From: AP-15 sp963797115
Lineage (GTDB): Bacteria; Pseudomonadota; Alphaproteobacteria; ATCC43930; CGMCC-115725
Assembly: GCA_963797115.1 (NCBI GenBank)
Contig: CAWCOH010000001.1
Coordinates: 3,534,001-3,598,000 of the forward strand
Direction: 5' to 3'
Length of the DNA stretch: 64,000 nt
This document shows, in pieces, positions 43,135 through 52,014 of the stretch. The notes under the pieces were generated by a model that saw only the letters and a program-made list of their open reading frames with translations, searched no databases and was not told the origin of the DNA. The position numbers and the translations under genes are program-made. The stretch's first letter is position 1. Every line of letters starts with the position of its first letter.

Positions 43135-44949
43135 CTAACTGGGCTCAGCCGCGCCCAGCGCCTGGTCGAGGTCGCGGATCAGGTCGTCGGCGGTTTCGAG
43201 GCCGATCGAGAGGCGGATCACGTCGGGGCCGGCGCCGGCGGCGAGGCGCTGCTCGTCGGAGAGCTGGCGGTGGGTGGTCGAGGCCGGGTGCAGGATCAGG
43301 CTGCGGGTGTCGCCGATATTGGCGAGGTGCGAGAAGAGCTGCACGCCTTCGACGAGCTTGATGCTGGTCTCGTAGCCGCCCTTGACGCCGAAAGTGAAGA
43401 CCGCCCCGGCGCCCTTCGGCAGGTATTTGCGGGCCAGCTCGTAATAGGGGCTGTCCGCGAGCCCGGCATAGGACACCCAGGCAACGCGCGGGTGGACCGC
43501 CAGGAACTCGGCGACCTTGCGGGCATTTTCGACATGGCGGTCCATGCGCAGATGCAATGTCTCGATGCCGGTCAGGGTCAGGAACGCGTTCATCGGCGAC
43601 AAGGTCGGGCCGAAATCGCGCAACGCCACGGCCCGCGCCTTGGTGGTGAAGGCGAAGTCGCCGAAATTTTCGTAGAACTTGAGCCCGTGATAAGCGGGCT
43701 CGGGCTCGGTCAACGACGGAAAGCGGCCGCCCTGCGCCCAGTCGAAGCGGCCGGATTCGACAATGATGCCGCCCAGCGCGTGGCCATGGCCGGAAAGGAA
43801 CTTGGTCGTCGAATGACAGACGATGTCGGCCCCCCAGCGGAACGGCTCGCAGAGATAGGGGGTGGCGAGCGTGTTGTCGACGACGAGCGGGATGCCGGCG
43901 TTATGGGCGATCGCCGCGATCGGTTCGAGGTCGAGCACGATGCCGCCGGGATTGGCGAGATTCTCGACAAAGATGGCCTTGACCCGCGGGGTTAGCGCCT
44001 TGCGGAAATTCTCGGGCTCGGTCGGGTCGACAAAATGGCATTTCCAGCCGAGCTTTTTGAACGACAGCCCGAACTGGGTCAGCGAGCCGCCATAGAGGTT
44101 GCGCGAGGCGATGAACTCGTCGCCCGCCTCCATCAATGTGAAGAAGATCAGAAACTGGGCGGCATGCCCCGAGGCTGCGGCGAGTGCGGCGCGGCCGCCT
44201 TCGAGGCTCGCCACCCGTTCTTCCAGCACCGCCACCGTCGGGTTGGTCAGCCGCGAATAGATGTAGCCGAAATTGTGCAGGTTGAAGAGCGAGGCGGCGT
44301 GGTCGACATCGTCGAAGACGTAGGAGGTGGTCTGGTAAATCGGCGTCGAGCGGGCGCCCGTCACTGGGTCGGGCGCGGCGCCGGCGTGAATGGCACGGGT
44401 CTCGAACCCATAGGTGAGGTTGTGCGAGGCGGCCGGATGCTCTTTGGCGCGGCGCGCCAGCGGCGGCTCGGGCGGGCGGTTGCGGATGATGCCGCTGTTG
44501 ACCCCGCTCCACGACAGCTCGCCGCCGAGCCGGCCGAACTCGATCTTCGGGCAGCGGTTCATGATCACCTCGATCCCCGCCTGCTCGGCCACGGCCGCCG
44601 CGACGTCGTTGCGGATGCCGAGCTGCATCCACACCACCTTGGCATCGATCGCGATCGCATCCTCGACAATCGCGGGAGCGTCGCGCGAGGGGCGGAACAC
44701 ATCGACCATGTCGACCGGCTCGGGAATGTCGCGCAACGAGGCGTAAGCCCTTTCGCCGAGCAGGGTCTGCCCGGCGATCCCGGGATTGACCGGGATCACG
44801 CGGTAGCCTTTGCCCTGCAGATACTTCATCACGAAGTAGCTGGGCCGGTTCCAGTTCGAGGACGCGCCGACCATCGCGATGGTCTTGACCCGCTGCAGGA
44901 TCGCGCGGAGCTGGGCGTCGGAATAGGGGATCGGATCGAGGCTGCTCAT
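43135..44949 (-). CDS. metY: fusion: CoA-binding domain + O-acetylhomoserine sulfhydrylase (MetY)
   Basis: A single 604 aa frame with two parts. Residues 10-140 form a CoA-binding (YccU-like) Rossmann domain: KTIAMVGASSNWNRPSYFV, YRVIPVNPGIAGQ, VDVFRPSRDAPAIV and GIEVIMNRCPKIEF. Residues about 175-604 are a full Cys/Met-metabolism PLP enzyme: GFETRAIHAGAAPDPVTGAR, Y-R-L-x-NPT, and the PLP lysine K383 in STTKFLSGHG. The second half should make homocysteine from O-acetylhomoserine and sulfide. In many genomes the two are adjacent separate genes; here no stop or start separates them. Start 44949 is used; the frame extends further to 45132 without motifs. Cobalt-free methionine route role is family knowledge. 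Confidence 0.92.
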   Translation of the reverse strand: MSSLDPIPYSDAQLRAILQRVKTIAMVGASSNWNRPSYFVMKYLQGKGYRVIPVNPGIAGQTLLGERAYASLRDIPEPVDMVDVFRPSRDAPAIVEDAIAIDAKVVWMQLGIRNDVAAAVAEQAGIEVIMNRCPKIEFGRLGGELSWSGVNSGIIRNRPPEPPLARRAKEHPAASHNLTYGFETRAIHAGAAPDPVTGARSTPIYQTTSYVFDDVDHAASLFNLHNFGYIYSRLTNPTVAVLEERVASLEGGRAALAAASGHAAQFLIFFTLMEAGDEFIASRNLYGGSLTQFGLSFKKLGWKCHFVDPTEPENFRKALTPRVKAIFVENLANPGGIVLDLEPIAAIAHNAGIPLVVDNTLATPYLCEPFRWGADIVCHSTTKFLSGHGHALGGIIVESGRFDWAQGGRFPSLTEPEPAYHGLKFYENFGDFAFTTKARAVALRDFGPTLSPMNAFLTLTGIETLHLRMDRHVENARKVAEFLAVHPRVAWVSYAGLADSPYYELARKYLPKGAGAVFTFGVKGGYETSIKLVEGVQLFSHLANIGDTRSLILHPASTTHRQLSDEQRLAAGAGPDVIRLSIGLETADDLIRDLDQALGAAEPS

Positions 44950-44973
44950 GGCTGTCTCACTAGTGGGTGATTT

Positions 44974-45014
44974 CCCGTGTCGCGGCTTAATGTTTGGTGC
45001 AACCGCATCACGGG
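44974..45014 (-). promoter_or_regulatory. leader stem-loop upstream of the MetY fusion
   Basis: In the minus-strand transcript CCCGUG pairs with CACGGG, then a 2x2 internal loop, GCGG/CCGC, and a 17-base loop. It ends 25 bases before the start codon. Position suggests control of translation or termination. It does not match SAM-I, SAM-II or SAH riboswitch consensus sequences as I know them. Confidence 0.45.
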
Positions 45015-45146
45015 TTAACCCGGGGTGCTTCTTACCGAGGATGGCAATTGAATGCCCGCCGGGCTGCGCGACGGGGAACGAAACACTAGTGCCGCTGCAA
45101 TCCAAAGCGTTATTTGACGCATTGAGCGTCACTCGGGAGACATAAG

Positions 45147-45320
45147 GTGAATGCTTGGGTGGTCATGCATTGGTTTGAGCTCGGTACGCTAGCTCTCCTT
45201 CTCCTCAACCTGTGGTTTGTCTCTTCGGTGTTGAACGTGCTGAGAGAGACAAACCGCTGGCTGACCGTTCTCTCCCGTATCCAGTGGGATCGGACGCAAG
45301 AGCCGGAAAATGGCGAATAG
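45147..45320 (+). CDS. small single-helix membrane protein
   Basis: A 57 aa frame beginning with GTG, with GGGAGA 6 bases upstream, a good ribosome site. The translation starts MNAWVVMHWFELGTLALLLL and continues with NLWFVSSVLNVLRETNRWLT, giving one transmembrane helix of about 20 residues followed by a charged cytoplasmic tail ending EPENGE. Family not recognised. It is divergent from the MetY fusion, and no other gene follows it for 1 kb. Real translation is plausible on site and composition, but not proven. Confidence 0.5.
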   Translation: MNAWVVMHWFELGTLALLLLNLWFVSSVLNVLRETNRWLTVLSRIQWDRTQEPENGE

Positions 45321-46359
45321 CATTGGTCGACCGAGTCGTGCGGCGGCAGGCTGTTCACCCTCGCCGGCGTCAAATGCACCACGAGCCTAGGTTAGGAAAA
45401 GGGGGGATGGGAGCGGCCCGCCAGGAGTTGGTCTGGCGGAGCGAGCGCAAGCCGAGGGAGGATGCGGTGCGCCCGATCATCTTCTTCACGCGCCAAGGAA
45501 TCTGCCGGCGGGCTGAGGTCAAGGGGTTGACCTTGATGGACACCAACATCTTCAACAACTGGCGCATGGAAGACGTCTGGCTCGACCGGTGACGGCCGCA
45601 CCCAAGTCGCGTACCTGTTTTTGCAGGTGAGAAACAGGGCGAAGTGCACCTATCGATATATGCCTTGCCAAGGATACCCTTTATGAGAGTACGGTCGATC
45701 GGTGGCTGGGCCGACTGCAGCATGACCGTCGGTAAAACTCCACGCGATTTCCTCGGAGCACATTTTATATCATATAAATGCGACTATAGCAATACAATGT
45801 GGCCTTCTTCGATGGGCCTTGGACTTCGCTATCGCGCTCCGCGGTACATTTCGACCGCGCCGCGGAGGAGGCAGTGGCGCGCTGTTCCGCGACAGCAATT
45901 ACGAGGCTTCGGCTTCGCCGAGGCGTTCCGTCTGCCGCCGACCATGAGTCCCCGCAATCCGAGTGGACGGTCGAGCGCTTTTGCCGGGCCAAATACGGGC
46001 TTGTCGGCACGGTATTGAAGAGCGGAAGACGCTCGGCGGCGAGGGAGATCTCAGAGCGGAGTGCAACTCCGCGCCACGCTCGCGTCAAGATCGAAGCGCA
46101 TCGTGCGCGGCAGGATGCACAGGCTTGGCCTCGCCAGAGCGGGGCCGGCTCGCCTGGGTGCGCGAATTTCCCCTGCCAATTCCCTACCAACCTTGGCTGA
46201 CAGCACCCTAAGGGATTGATAACCATTAAATTATCGCCGACGGCCGCGGCCCGAATGCGATTTTTTCCGTGAGTTTTCCCTCAGAGCAGGGAAAATTGAC
46301 CTAGCCGGGTTCCCTGTTCCCTGGGCTAGGATGCGGCGAGCAAAGCGGAGGACGATGTT
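45321..46359. other. 1-kb region with no convincing gene
   Basis: Frames on both strands are short, broken and lack ribosome sites. Minus-strand 46140-46200 reads NWQGKFAHPGEPAPLWRGQA, which has a coding look but no start or family, and plus-strand 45536-45592 reads MDTNIFNNWRMEDVWLDR before a stop, which might be the end of a lost gene. Upstream of 46360 a good GGAGGA ribosome site belongs to the amidohydrolase. Treat as decayed or control DNA. Confidence 0.5.
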
Positions 46360-47499
46360 ATGCAGTACAGAAGGATCTCGGCCGATTGCCATCTCGACCT
46401 GCCGTGGCTGCCGCCCGAGCTGTTCGTCTCGCAGGCCAAGCGCGACTTGAAGGACCGCATGCCCTTTGTCGAGGACGGGCCGGACGGGCCTTACTGGGCC
46501 ACCAAGGCCGGGGTCAATATGGGGCTCGTCGGCGGCACCGGCTCGGTTGGCGGGAAATTCGTCCCCGGCCAGAATTATCGCGTCGACAAGATGGCCGAGA
46601 CCGGCCTCTACGAGGACGGCAAGAAGGGCATCCGCCGCCCGGGCGACCCCGACCAGCGGATCAAGGACATGAACCGTGACGGGGTGGACGCCGAGATCAT
46701 CTTCGGCATCCTGGGCGTCGCCTCGCGGGTGCGCGACCCCGAAGCAGCCAACGAGATGCTGCGCATCTACAACGACTGGCTGAAGGATTTCTGCAGCCAT
46801 TATCCCGATCGCCAGATCGGCCTCGCCTGTCTGCCCTATGGCGACATCGAGGCTGCAGCCGCAGAGGTCTATCGCGTCGCCAAGCTCGGCCTCAAGGGCT
46901 TGGAGCTCTCGTGCTCCTGGGACATGGAGCCGATGTGGCACCCGAATTGGGAGCCTTTGTGGAAGGCGGTCAACGATGTCCAGCTGCCGCTGCATTTCCA
47001 TACCTTCCCGACGACCTCGCCGAAAGCGCGGGAGATGGCTTCCGGCCAGACCCGGCGCGCCGCACAGTTCACCGGTGTGGCCGGGTTCCAGATGAACCTG
47101 ATCAACATCATCGCCGCGATCATCGGTGCCGGCGTGCTGGAGCGCTATCCGAACCTGCGCATTGGGCTGGGCGAGAGCGGGATCGGCTGGCTGCCCTATG
47201 CGCTCGACCGCATGGATTTTGAATATGAGGACCGCTTCCGCGACCTGATGAAGCTGAAGCCGAGCGAATATTGGCGCCGGCAATGCCGGGCAACGTTCCA
47301 ATTCGACAAGATCGGCGCCAGGCTGGTCGAGGACATCGGCGTCGAGACCTTGATGTGGGGCTCCGATTATCCCCATCCCGACGGCGTCTGGCCGGAATCC
47401 TCGAAATATATCGAGGAGCAGTTCGCCGGACTGACCACGGAAGTCGTCCACAAGATTACCTGCGAAAACGCCGGTAAGTTCTATGGTCTGATCAACTGA
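46360..47499 (+). CDS. amidohydrolase-2 family metalloenzyme (ACMSD-like)
   Basis: A 379 aa TIM-barrel hydrolase or decarboxylase of the amidohydrolase_2 group. The first metal site is SADCHLD (C10, H11) in place of the usual HxH, the next HFHTFP (about 211-216), and the last GSDYPHPD (about 329-336), in the family's order. Length and motifs match proteins related to ACMSD and to aromatic-acid decarboxylases; several members catalyse nonoxidative decarboxylation. GGAGGA is 7 bases upstream of the ATG. The substrate cannot be deduced; neighbours give no pathway. Confidence 0.9.
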   Translation: MQYRRISADCHLDLPWLPPELFVSQAKRDLKDRMPFVEDGPDGPYWATKAGVNMGLVGGTGSVGGKFVPGQNYRVDKMAETGLYEDGKKGIRRPGDPDQRIKDMNRDGVDAEIIFGILGVASRVRDPEAANEMLRIYNDWLKDFCSHYPDRQIGLACLPYGDIEAAAAEVYRVAKLGLKGLELSCSWDMEPMWHPNWEPLWKAVNDVQLPLHFHTFPTTSPKAREMASGQTRRAAQFTGVAGFQMNLINIIAAIIGAGVLERYPNLRIGLGESGIGWLPYALDRMDFEYEDRFRDLMKLKPSEYWRRQCRATFQFDKIGARLVEDIGVETLMWGSDYPHPDGVWPESSKYIEEQFAGLTTEVVHKITCENAGKFYGLIN

Positions 47500-47676
47500 G
47501 GCTCGGCGAGCGGGTCAGAGTTGTGTTTCAGGAGCAAGTCCCGCCTCACAATTCGCAGAACCCGCTGACGCCGGCGATACCTCGCCAGTGCGTCTCGAAC
47601 GGATGCGCCGCGGCTCGTGTCGAGTGAGCACCGCCGACGAGGTCTGCTCGGCGGCCGGCGCGGCCGAGGGCAACTA

Positions 47677-49509
47677 ATGGTCGGCGACACCGCGACACCC
47701 CTCGGACGCGTCGCGGCTATCCAAGAATGGCCGCGGCGAACATTAACCTGGCCGCTGCGTGGGCTTCTCGCGGCATCGCTTGCCGTGCCGCTTCTGGTGT
47801 TGGCGATTGCCGCCTGGCAAAATTTTCGATTGATCCAGCGGCAGGCCGAAGAACGGCTGATGATCGAGGCCGGCCAACTGCGCCAGCATGCCGTGAACAC
47901 ATTCCAGACCTATGCCATCGCGCTCGCCTGGATCGATGCCCGGACCCGCGGGCTGGCGTGGGACCGGATCGGGGACAACGACGAGGTGCATCGGTTCCTG
48001 TCAGACCTCGATACATTGCCGCAAATCGACGAGGTCTGGATGGCAGATGCCGCGGGGCGCCCCCGGGTCAGCGGCCGCTCCTCCCCGATACCGCCGATCG
48101 ACGTCTCTGATCGCGATTGCTTTGCCGCCGAAAAAGACGGTGACGTCGGCATCTTCGTCGGACGCGAGCAGATCGGCGCGCTGATCCATGAGCCGGAGTT
48201 CGACGTCTGCCAGCGTCGATCGACGGCGGACAAAAGCTTCGACGGAATTATTGTCGTCTCCGCCAGACCCGCTTTCTTCAGCGAATTCTACCGCACTCTG
48301 TCACGGGACGAGGGCTTCACAGCCTCGCTGGTACGCGCCGACGGCTCGATGCTGGTGCGTTATCCGGCATTGCCGGCGCCCCGGTTTCTCCCTAAGGACG
48401 GCCCCTTTATGCAGTCGATCGCAGCCATGCCGGACCGGGGGTTCTTCCGGGGCAGAGGAGAGACGGACGGCACCAAACGCTTTTTTGCCTATCAGCAAGT
48501 CGAGGGATACCCGCTCTATGTCACTTATGGCATCCCACGGCAGGATGTGCTCGCTTCGTGGCTCGCCAATCTCGTCGACTACTCGCTGTTCGCGGTGCCT
48601 GCCTCGCTCGCACTGTTCGGCATGACACTGCTCGCCGTCCGGCAAATCCAGCGGCACACGATCGCCAGCTGGCGCTGGCGCACCACGGCGCGGCGTCTGA
48701 GGCGCGAGATGGGCCGGCGGGCGCAGGCCGAAGCCGAACTTCGCCAAGCGCAAAAGATGGAAGCGCTGGGTCAGCTGACAGGCGGGGTCGCCCACGACTT
48801 CAACAATCTCCTGGCGGTGTTGCAGGGTTGTCTCGAAATGCTGAGTGGGCGTCAGAAAGATGATCAACTTCAGGCCAGGGTCGACATGGCGCTGCGAACG
48901 ATCGAACGCGGCGAGAAATTGACTGGGCAGCTTCTCGCTTTCGCACGGCGGAAGCCATTGTTGATGACGGCTGTCGATCTGAATGCCGAACTGCGCCGCA
49001 TGAGCGAGCTGCTGACCCGCACGGTCGGCAGCCGCATCGCGCTCCGTTTCGATCTCGCGCCCGATCTGTGGGAGGCGAATGCCGATGCCACCCAACTCGA
49101 GCTCGCGGTCATTAACCTCGTGCTGAACGCCCGCGATGCGATGCCGGACGGCGGCATGCTGCGCATTCGCACCTTCAACCAAACCGCCCCTATGGAATCG
49201 TCGCCGCAGCTCTCGGTAAGCAATGGAGAATACGTCGCCTTGGAGATCAACGACACCGGGACAGGAATGCCGACCGAGGTGGCCGCGCGCGCATTCGAGC
49301 CGTTCTTCACGACCAAGGAAGCGGGTAGAGGCACCGGTCTTGGGTTGAGCATGGTATACGGCTTTTCCCGCCAGTCGGGCGGATCCGTCTCGATCCGCAC
49401 GGGACTCGGCGCCGGCACCACGGTCACATTGCTACTGGCTAGAGGCTCGCCGGCACGCCAGTCCGTTACTCCCGGAGCGACGCACTTGCCCGAGAGCACT
49501 TCGGCGTGA
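47677..49509 (+). CDS. membrane sensor histidine kinase, no receiver
   Basis: A 610 aa kinase. Two membrane helices (about 27-50 and 290-315) flank a periplasmic Cache-like sensor with RASxARPAFF-type segments. The dimerisation helix contains GGVAHDFNNLL with phospho-acceptor H373, like CckA-group/HWE-less kinases, and the ATPase core has NARDAMPDGG, DTGTGM and GTGLGLSMVYG. It ends soon after the G2 box, so there is no receiver or HPt. GAGGG is 5 bases before ATG 47677; GTG 47617 is an alternative start with no clear site. No response regulator is nearby, so it is an orphan kinase. Confidence 0.92.
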   Translation: MVGDTATPLGRVAAIQEWPRRTLTWPLRGLLAASLAVPLLVLAIAAWQNFRLIQRQAEERLMIEAGQLRQHAVNTFQTYAIALAWIDARTRGLAWDRIGDNDEVHRFLSDLDTLPQIDEVWMADAAGRPRVSGRSSPIPPIDVSDRDCFAAEKDGDVGIFVGREQIGALIHEPEFDVCQRRSTADKSFDGIIVVSARPAFFSEFYRTLSRDEGFTASLVRADGSMLVRYPALPAPRFLPKDGPFMQSIAAMPDRGFFRGRGETDGTKRFFAYQQVEGYPLYVTYGIPRQDVLASWLANLVDYSLFAVPASLALFGMTLLAVRQIQRHTIASWRWRTTARRLRREMGRRAQAEAELRQAQKMEALGQLTGGVAHDFNNLLAVLQGCLEMLSGRQKDDQLQARVDMALRTIERGEKLTGQLLAFARRKPLLMTAVDLNAELRRMSELLTRTVGSRIALRFDLAPDLWEANADATQLELAVINLVLNARDAMPDGGMLRIRTFNQTAPMESSPQLSVSNGEYVALEINDTGTGMPTEVAARAFEPFFTTKEAGRGTGLGLSMVYGFSRQSGGSVSIRTGLGAGTTVTLLLARGSPARQSVTPGATHLPESTSA

Positions 49510-49580
49510 AACTGTGCAAATTTGAGAGCAGTACCGCGTCTGAACAGCGCAGCACTGCGACGGACATGTGGGAGGGAGAG

Positions 49581-50504
49581 ATGCGCATCGTCATCGTCGG
49601 TCAGCAGGCTTTCGGCAAGGCCGTGCTAGAGGCCTTCATTGCGCGTGGGGACGAAGTTGCCGGCATCTTTGCAGCGCAAGAGCGGCCTGGGGCGAGACCC
49701 GATCCGCTTGTCGTCGCGGCACAGGAACGGGGGCTCACGGTCCATCGCTTCACCAAGTATTCGAGCGAGGAGGCCCAGCGTGCGCTTGCCGACCTCAAAG
49801 CAGATGTCGGCGTGATGGCCTATGTTCTGCTCTTCGCCCCACCCGAGTTCTGCGCGATACCCAAGCACGGCATGATCCAATTTCATCCCTCGCTGCTTCC
49901 CCTCCATCGCGGGGCCTCGTCGATCCCTTGGGCCATCATCCGCGGGCGGAACGAAACCGGGCTGTCGATCTTTCGCCCTACACCGGGCCTCGACGAAGGG
50001 CCGGTCATCTTGCAAAAGCGGGTTCTAATCGGCCCCGACGACACCGCTGGATCGCTCTACTTCGACAAGATTTTCCCGCTCGGAGTCTCGGCGCTGGTCG
50101 AGGCCGCCGATCTAGTCGTTTCCGGTCGCGCGACCGAAAGCACCCAAGATGAGAGCCGGGCGACCTACGAGGGCTGGGTGCGCGAAGCCAAGTCGCACAT
50201 CAACTGGGCCAATCATGTCGATTTCGTCTACGACTTGATCCGCGGCTGCAACCCGGCACCCGGTGCCTGGACAACGTTCGGCGAGCAGAAACTCTACTTG
50301 TTCGACGCGCGCAAAATCGCGGTCCAGACCTTTGGCACGGTGCGCGGGCACAAGATCGGCCAGGTCGTCTCGGTCGGCGACCAAGGGATGCAAGTCCTCG
50401 CTCAAGGAGGCTTTATCGAAGTCTCGCGGGTGCGCCTCGATGATGGCCCGAAAATCAAGTCGACCGACGCGGGCGTCGCGGAGGGGACGATCCTCGGCGG
50501 ATAG
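49581..50504 (+). CDS. stand-alone 10-formyl-THF formyltransferase/hydrolase, ALDH1L-like
   Basis: A 307 aa protein with the N-terminal formyltransferase fold and a Formyl_trans_C domain. The active site reads GMIQFHPSLLPLHRGASSIP with H102 and D138 (GLDEGPV); classical Fmt has asparagine where this has Q100. C-terminal features RATYEGW, HINW, IRGCNPAPGAWTTF match the hydrolase domain of 10-formyl-THF dehydrogenase (ALDH1L) better than tRNA-Met formyltransferase. It lacks the aldehyde dehydrogenase half. Likely reaction: release or transfer of formate from 10-formyl-THF; a formyl acceptor such as an amino-sugar is possible. Start 49581 is preceded by GGGAGGGAGAG. Convergent with glgA, overlapping 50 bp at the 3' ends. 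Confidence 0.85.
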   Translation: MRIVIVGQQAFGKAVLEAFIARGDEVAGIFAAQERPGARPDPLVVAAQERGLTVHRFTKYSSEEAQRALADLKADVGVMAYVLLFAPPEFCAIPKHGMIQFHPSLLPLHRGASSIPWAIIRGRNETGLSIFRPTPGLDEGPVILQKRVLIGPDDTAGSLYFDKIFPLGVSALVEAADLVVSGRATESTQDESRATYEGWVREAKSHINWANHVDFVYDLIRGCNPAPGAWTTFGEQKLYLFDARKIAVQTFGTVRGHKIGQVVSVGDQGMQVLAQGGFIEVSRVRLDDGPKIKSTDAGVAEGTILGG

Positions 50505-51990
50505 CGGAGACGCCCGGCTCTGCTCGGAGCAGCAGATCCGGGCGAAGCGCGCGGTAGATCGCAATGTATTGGCGCGCGGCGGCTTCCCAACTGAACTCCC
50601 GCGTCATCGCGCGACCCATCATGCGCCGCCAGCTCTCCCGCTCGCGAAATAGTGCGACGGCGCGACCAACCGCCGACATCAGGCCTGGCGGCGTTTCGTC
50701 GTCGAAAGCGAAGCCGGTGGCGATGCCGTCCGATAGAGTCGTTGGTGTCGCGTCCACCACTGTGTCGGCAAGCCCGCCAACTCGGCGAACCAATGGCAAC
50801 GAGCCATAACGCAACGCGTAAAGCTGGGTCAGTCCGCAAGGCTCGAAACGCGAAGGTACGAGGATCACGTCGGAACCGCCGATGATCAGATGCGCCAGGT
50901 TTTCGTCATAGCCGATCTCGGCTGCGACCCGTCCTTGGTGCTGCGCGGCCGCAACCACAAAGCCTTGCTCGAGATCGCCGTCGCCCGCGCCGAGCAACGC
51001 GAACTGCCCCCCGGCTGCAACGAGGGCGGGCAACGCGGCGAGCGCTAGATCGAGGCCTTTCTGCGGGATAAGGCGGCTCACAACGCCGAACAGGGGTGCA
51101 TTTCCGAGCGGCTCGAGGCCGAGGCGGCGCTGCAGAGCGGCCTTCGCCGCCTCCTTGCCGGCCATCGCGTCCTCGATCCCATAGGGCTGCGGCAGGGCAG
51201 CATCGTGCCCAGGGTTCCATATCCCCGCATCGACGCCATTCAAGATCCCGGTCAATACGTCGGCGCGGGTGCGCAACAATCCGTCGAGACCCCAGCCGAA
51301 GTCCGGCGTTTGAATTTCACGCGCGTAGGTCGGGCTTACCGTTGTGAGATGGTCAGCGTAGAACAGCCCGGCTTTGAGAAACGACACCATACCGAAAAAC
51401 TCGACCCCATTGACCGAGAAGAACCCGGGCGACAATGCCAACTCGGGAAAGATTCCGGCCGGAAAGAGCCCTCGGTAGGCGAGGTTGTGCACCGTAAAAA
51501 CCGTCGGGACACGCCCCTCCTCGGGAACGCGCGCCGCAAGATAGGCGGGGGCGAGGCCGACATGCCAGTCGTGACCGTGCAGCAGACCGGGGCGCCAATT
51601 TGGGTCGGCCCCGCGCGCCAGCTCAGCCGCGATCCAGCCGATCAGGGCAAAACGGCGATAGTTGTCCGGCCAATCGCTGCCGTCCGGCCCGGCGTAGGGG
51701 TTGCCCGGCCGGTCGTAGAAGGCCGGATGATCGACGAGATAGGCGAGGCTATCGCTGCTGGGCAGCCGCACGAGACCAACGCGCACGCGCTCGGCGGCGA
51801 AGGGCGTCGGTAGGCGAGCAACATCGGTGAGACCCGGAAACGCGTCGAGAAAGCCGCGAAAGCCGGGCAGCAGCAGGCGAACATCGATGCCTCCGGCGAT
51901 CAGCGCCGGCGGCAGTGCCGCGGCAACATCGCCGAGCCCACCCGACTTGACCCACGGATATAGCTCGGCCGTGATGTAGAGGACACGCAT
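50455..51990 (-). CDS. glgA: glycogen synthase (GT5)
   Basis: Makes alpha-1,4-glucan from ADP-glucose. 511 aa, normal length. The nucleotide-binding KSGGLGDV is at 15-22, the catalytic-site HGHDWHVGLAPAYL follows, and the C-terminal half has PLFGVVSRLIPQKGLDL and RFEPCGLTQLYALRYG, all in GT5 order. Start at 51990. Neither glgB nor glgC is in the window, so it may use ADP-glucose made elsewhere. The C-terminal 25 residues are arginine- and proline-rich and non-conserved, and their coding DNA overlaps the end of the formyltransferase gene by 50 bases on the opposite strand. Divergent from the thioesterase with only 24 bases between start codons. Confidence 0.96.
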   Translation of the reverse strand: MRVLYITAELYPWVKSGGLGDVAAALPPALIAGGIDVRLLLPGFRGFLDAFPGLTDVARLPTPFAAERVRVGLVRLPSSDSLAYLVDHPAFYDRPGNPYAGPDGSDWPDNYRRFALIGWIAAELARGADPNWRPGLLHGHDWHVGLAPAYLAARVPEEGRVPTVFTVHNLAYRGLFPAGIFPELALSPGFFSVNGVEFFGMVSFLKAGLFYADHLTTVSPTYAREIQTPDFGWGLDGLLRTRADVLTGILNGVDAGIWNPGHDAALPQPYGIEDAMAGKEAAKAALQRRLGLEPLGNAPLFGVVSRLIPQKGLDLALAALPALVAAGGQFALLGAGDGDLEQGFVVAAAQHQGRVAAEIGYDENLAHLIIGGSDVILVPSRFEPCGLTQLYALRYGSLPLVRRVGGLADTVVDATPTTLSDGIATGFAFDDETPPGLMSAVGRAVALFRERESWRRMMGRAMTREFSWEAAARQYIAIYRALRPDLLLRAEPGVSAIRRGSSPPRRPRRST

Positions 51991-52014
51991 CGAGGTCAGA
52001 GGGAATTATGCCAA

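Noticed and set aside
44966..45020. Plus-strand GGGTGATTTCCC resembling the start of a SAM-II riboswitch
   Set aside because: It is on the strand opposite to the methionine gene, and the later conserved GCTAAA segment and pseudoknot pairing are absent.
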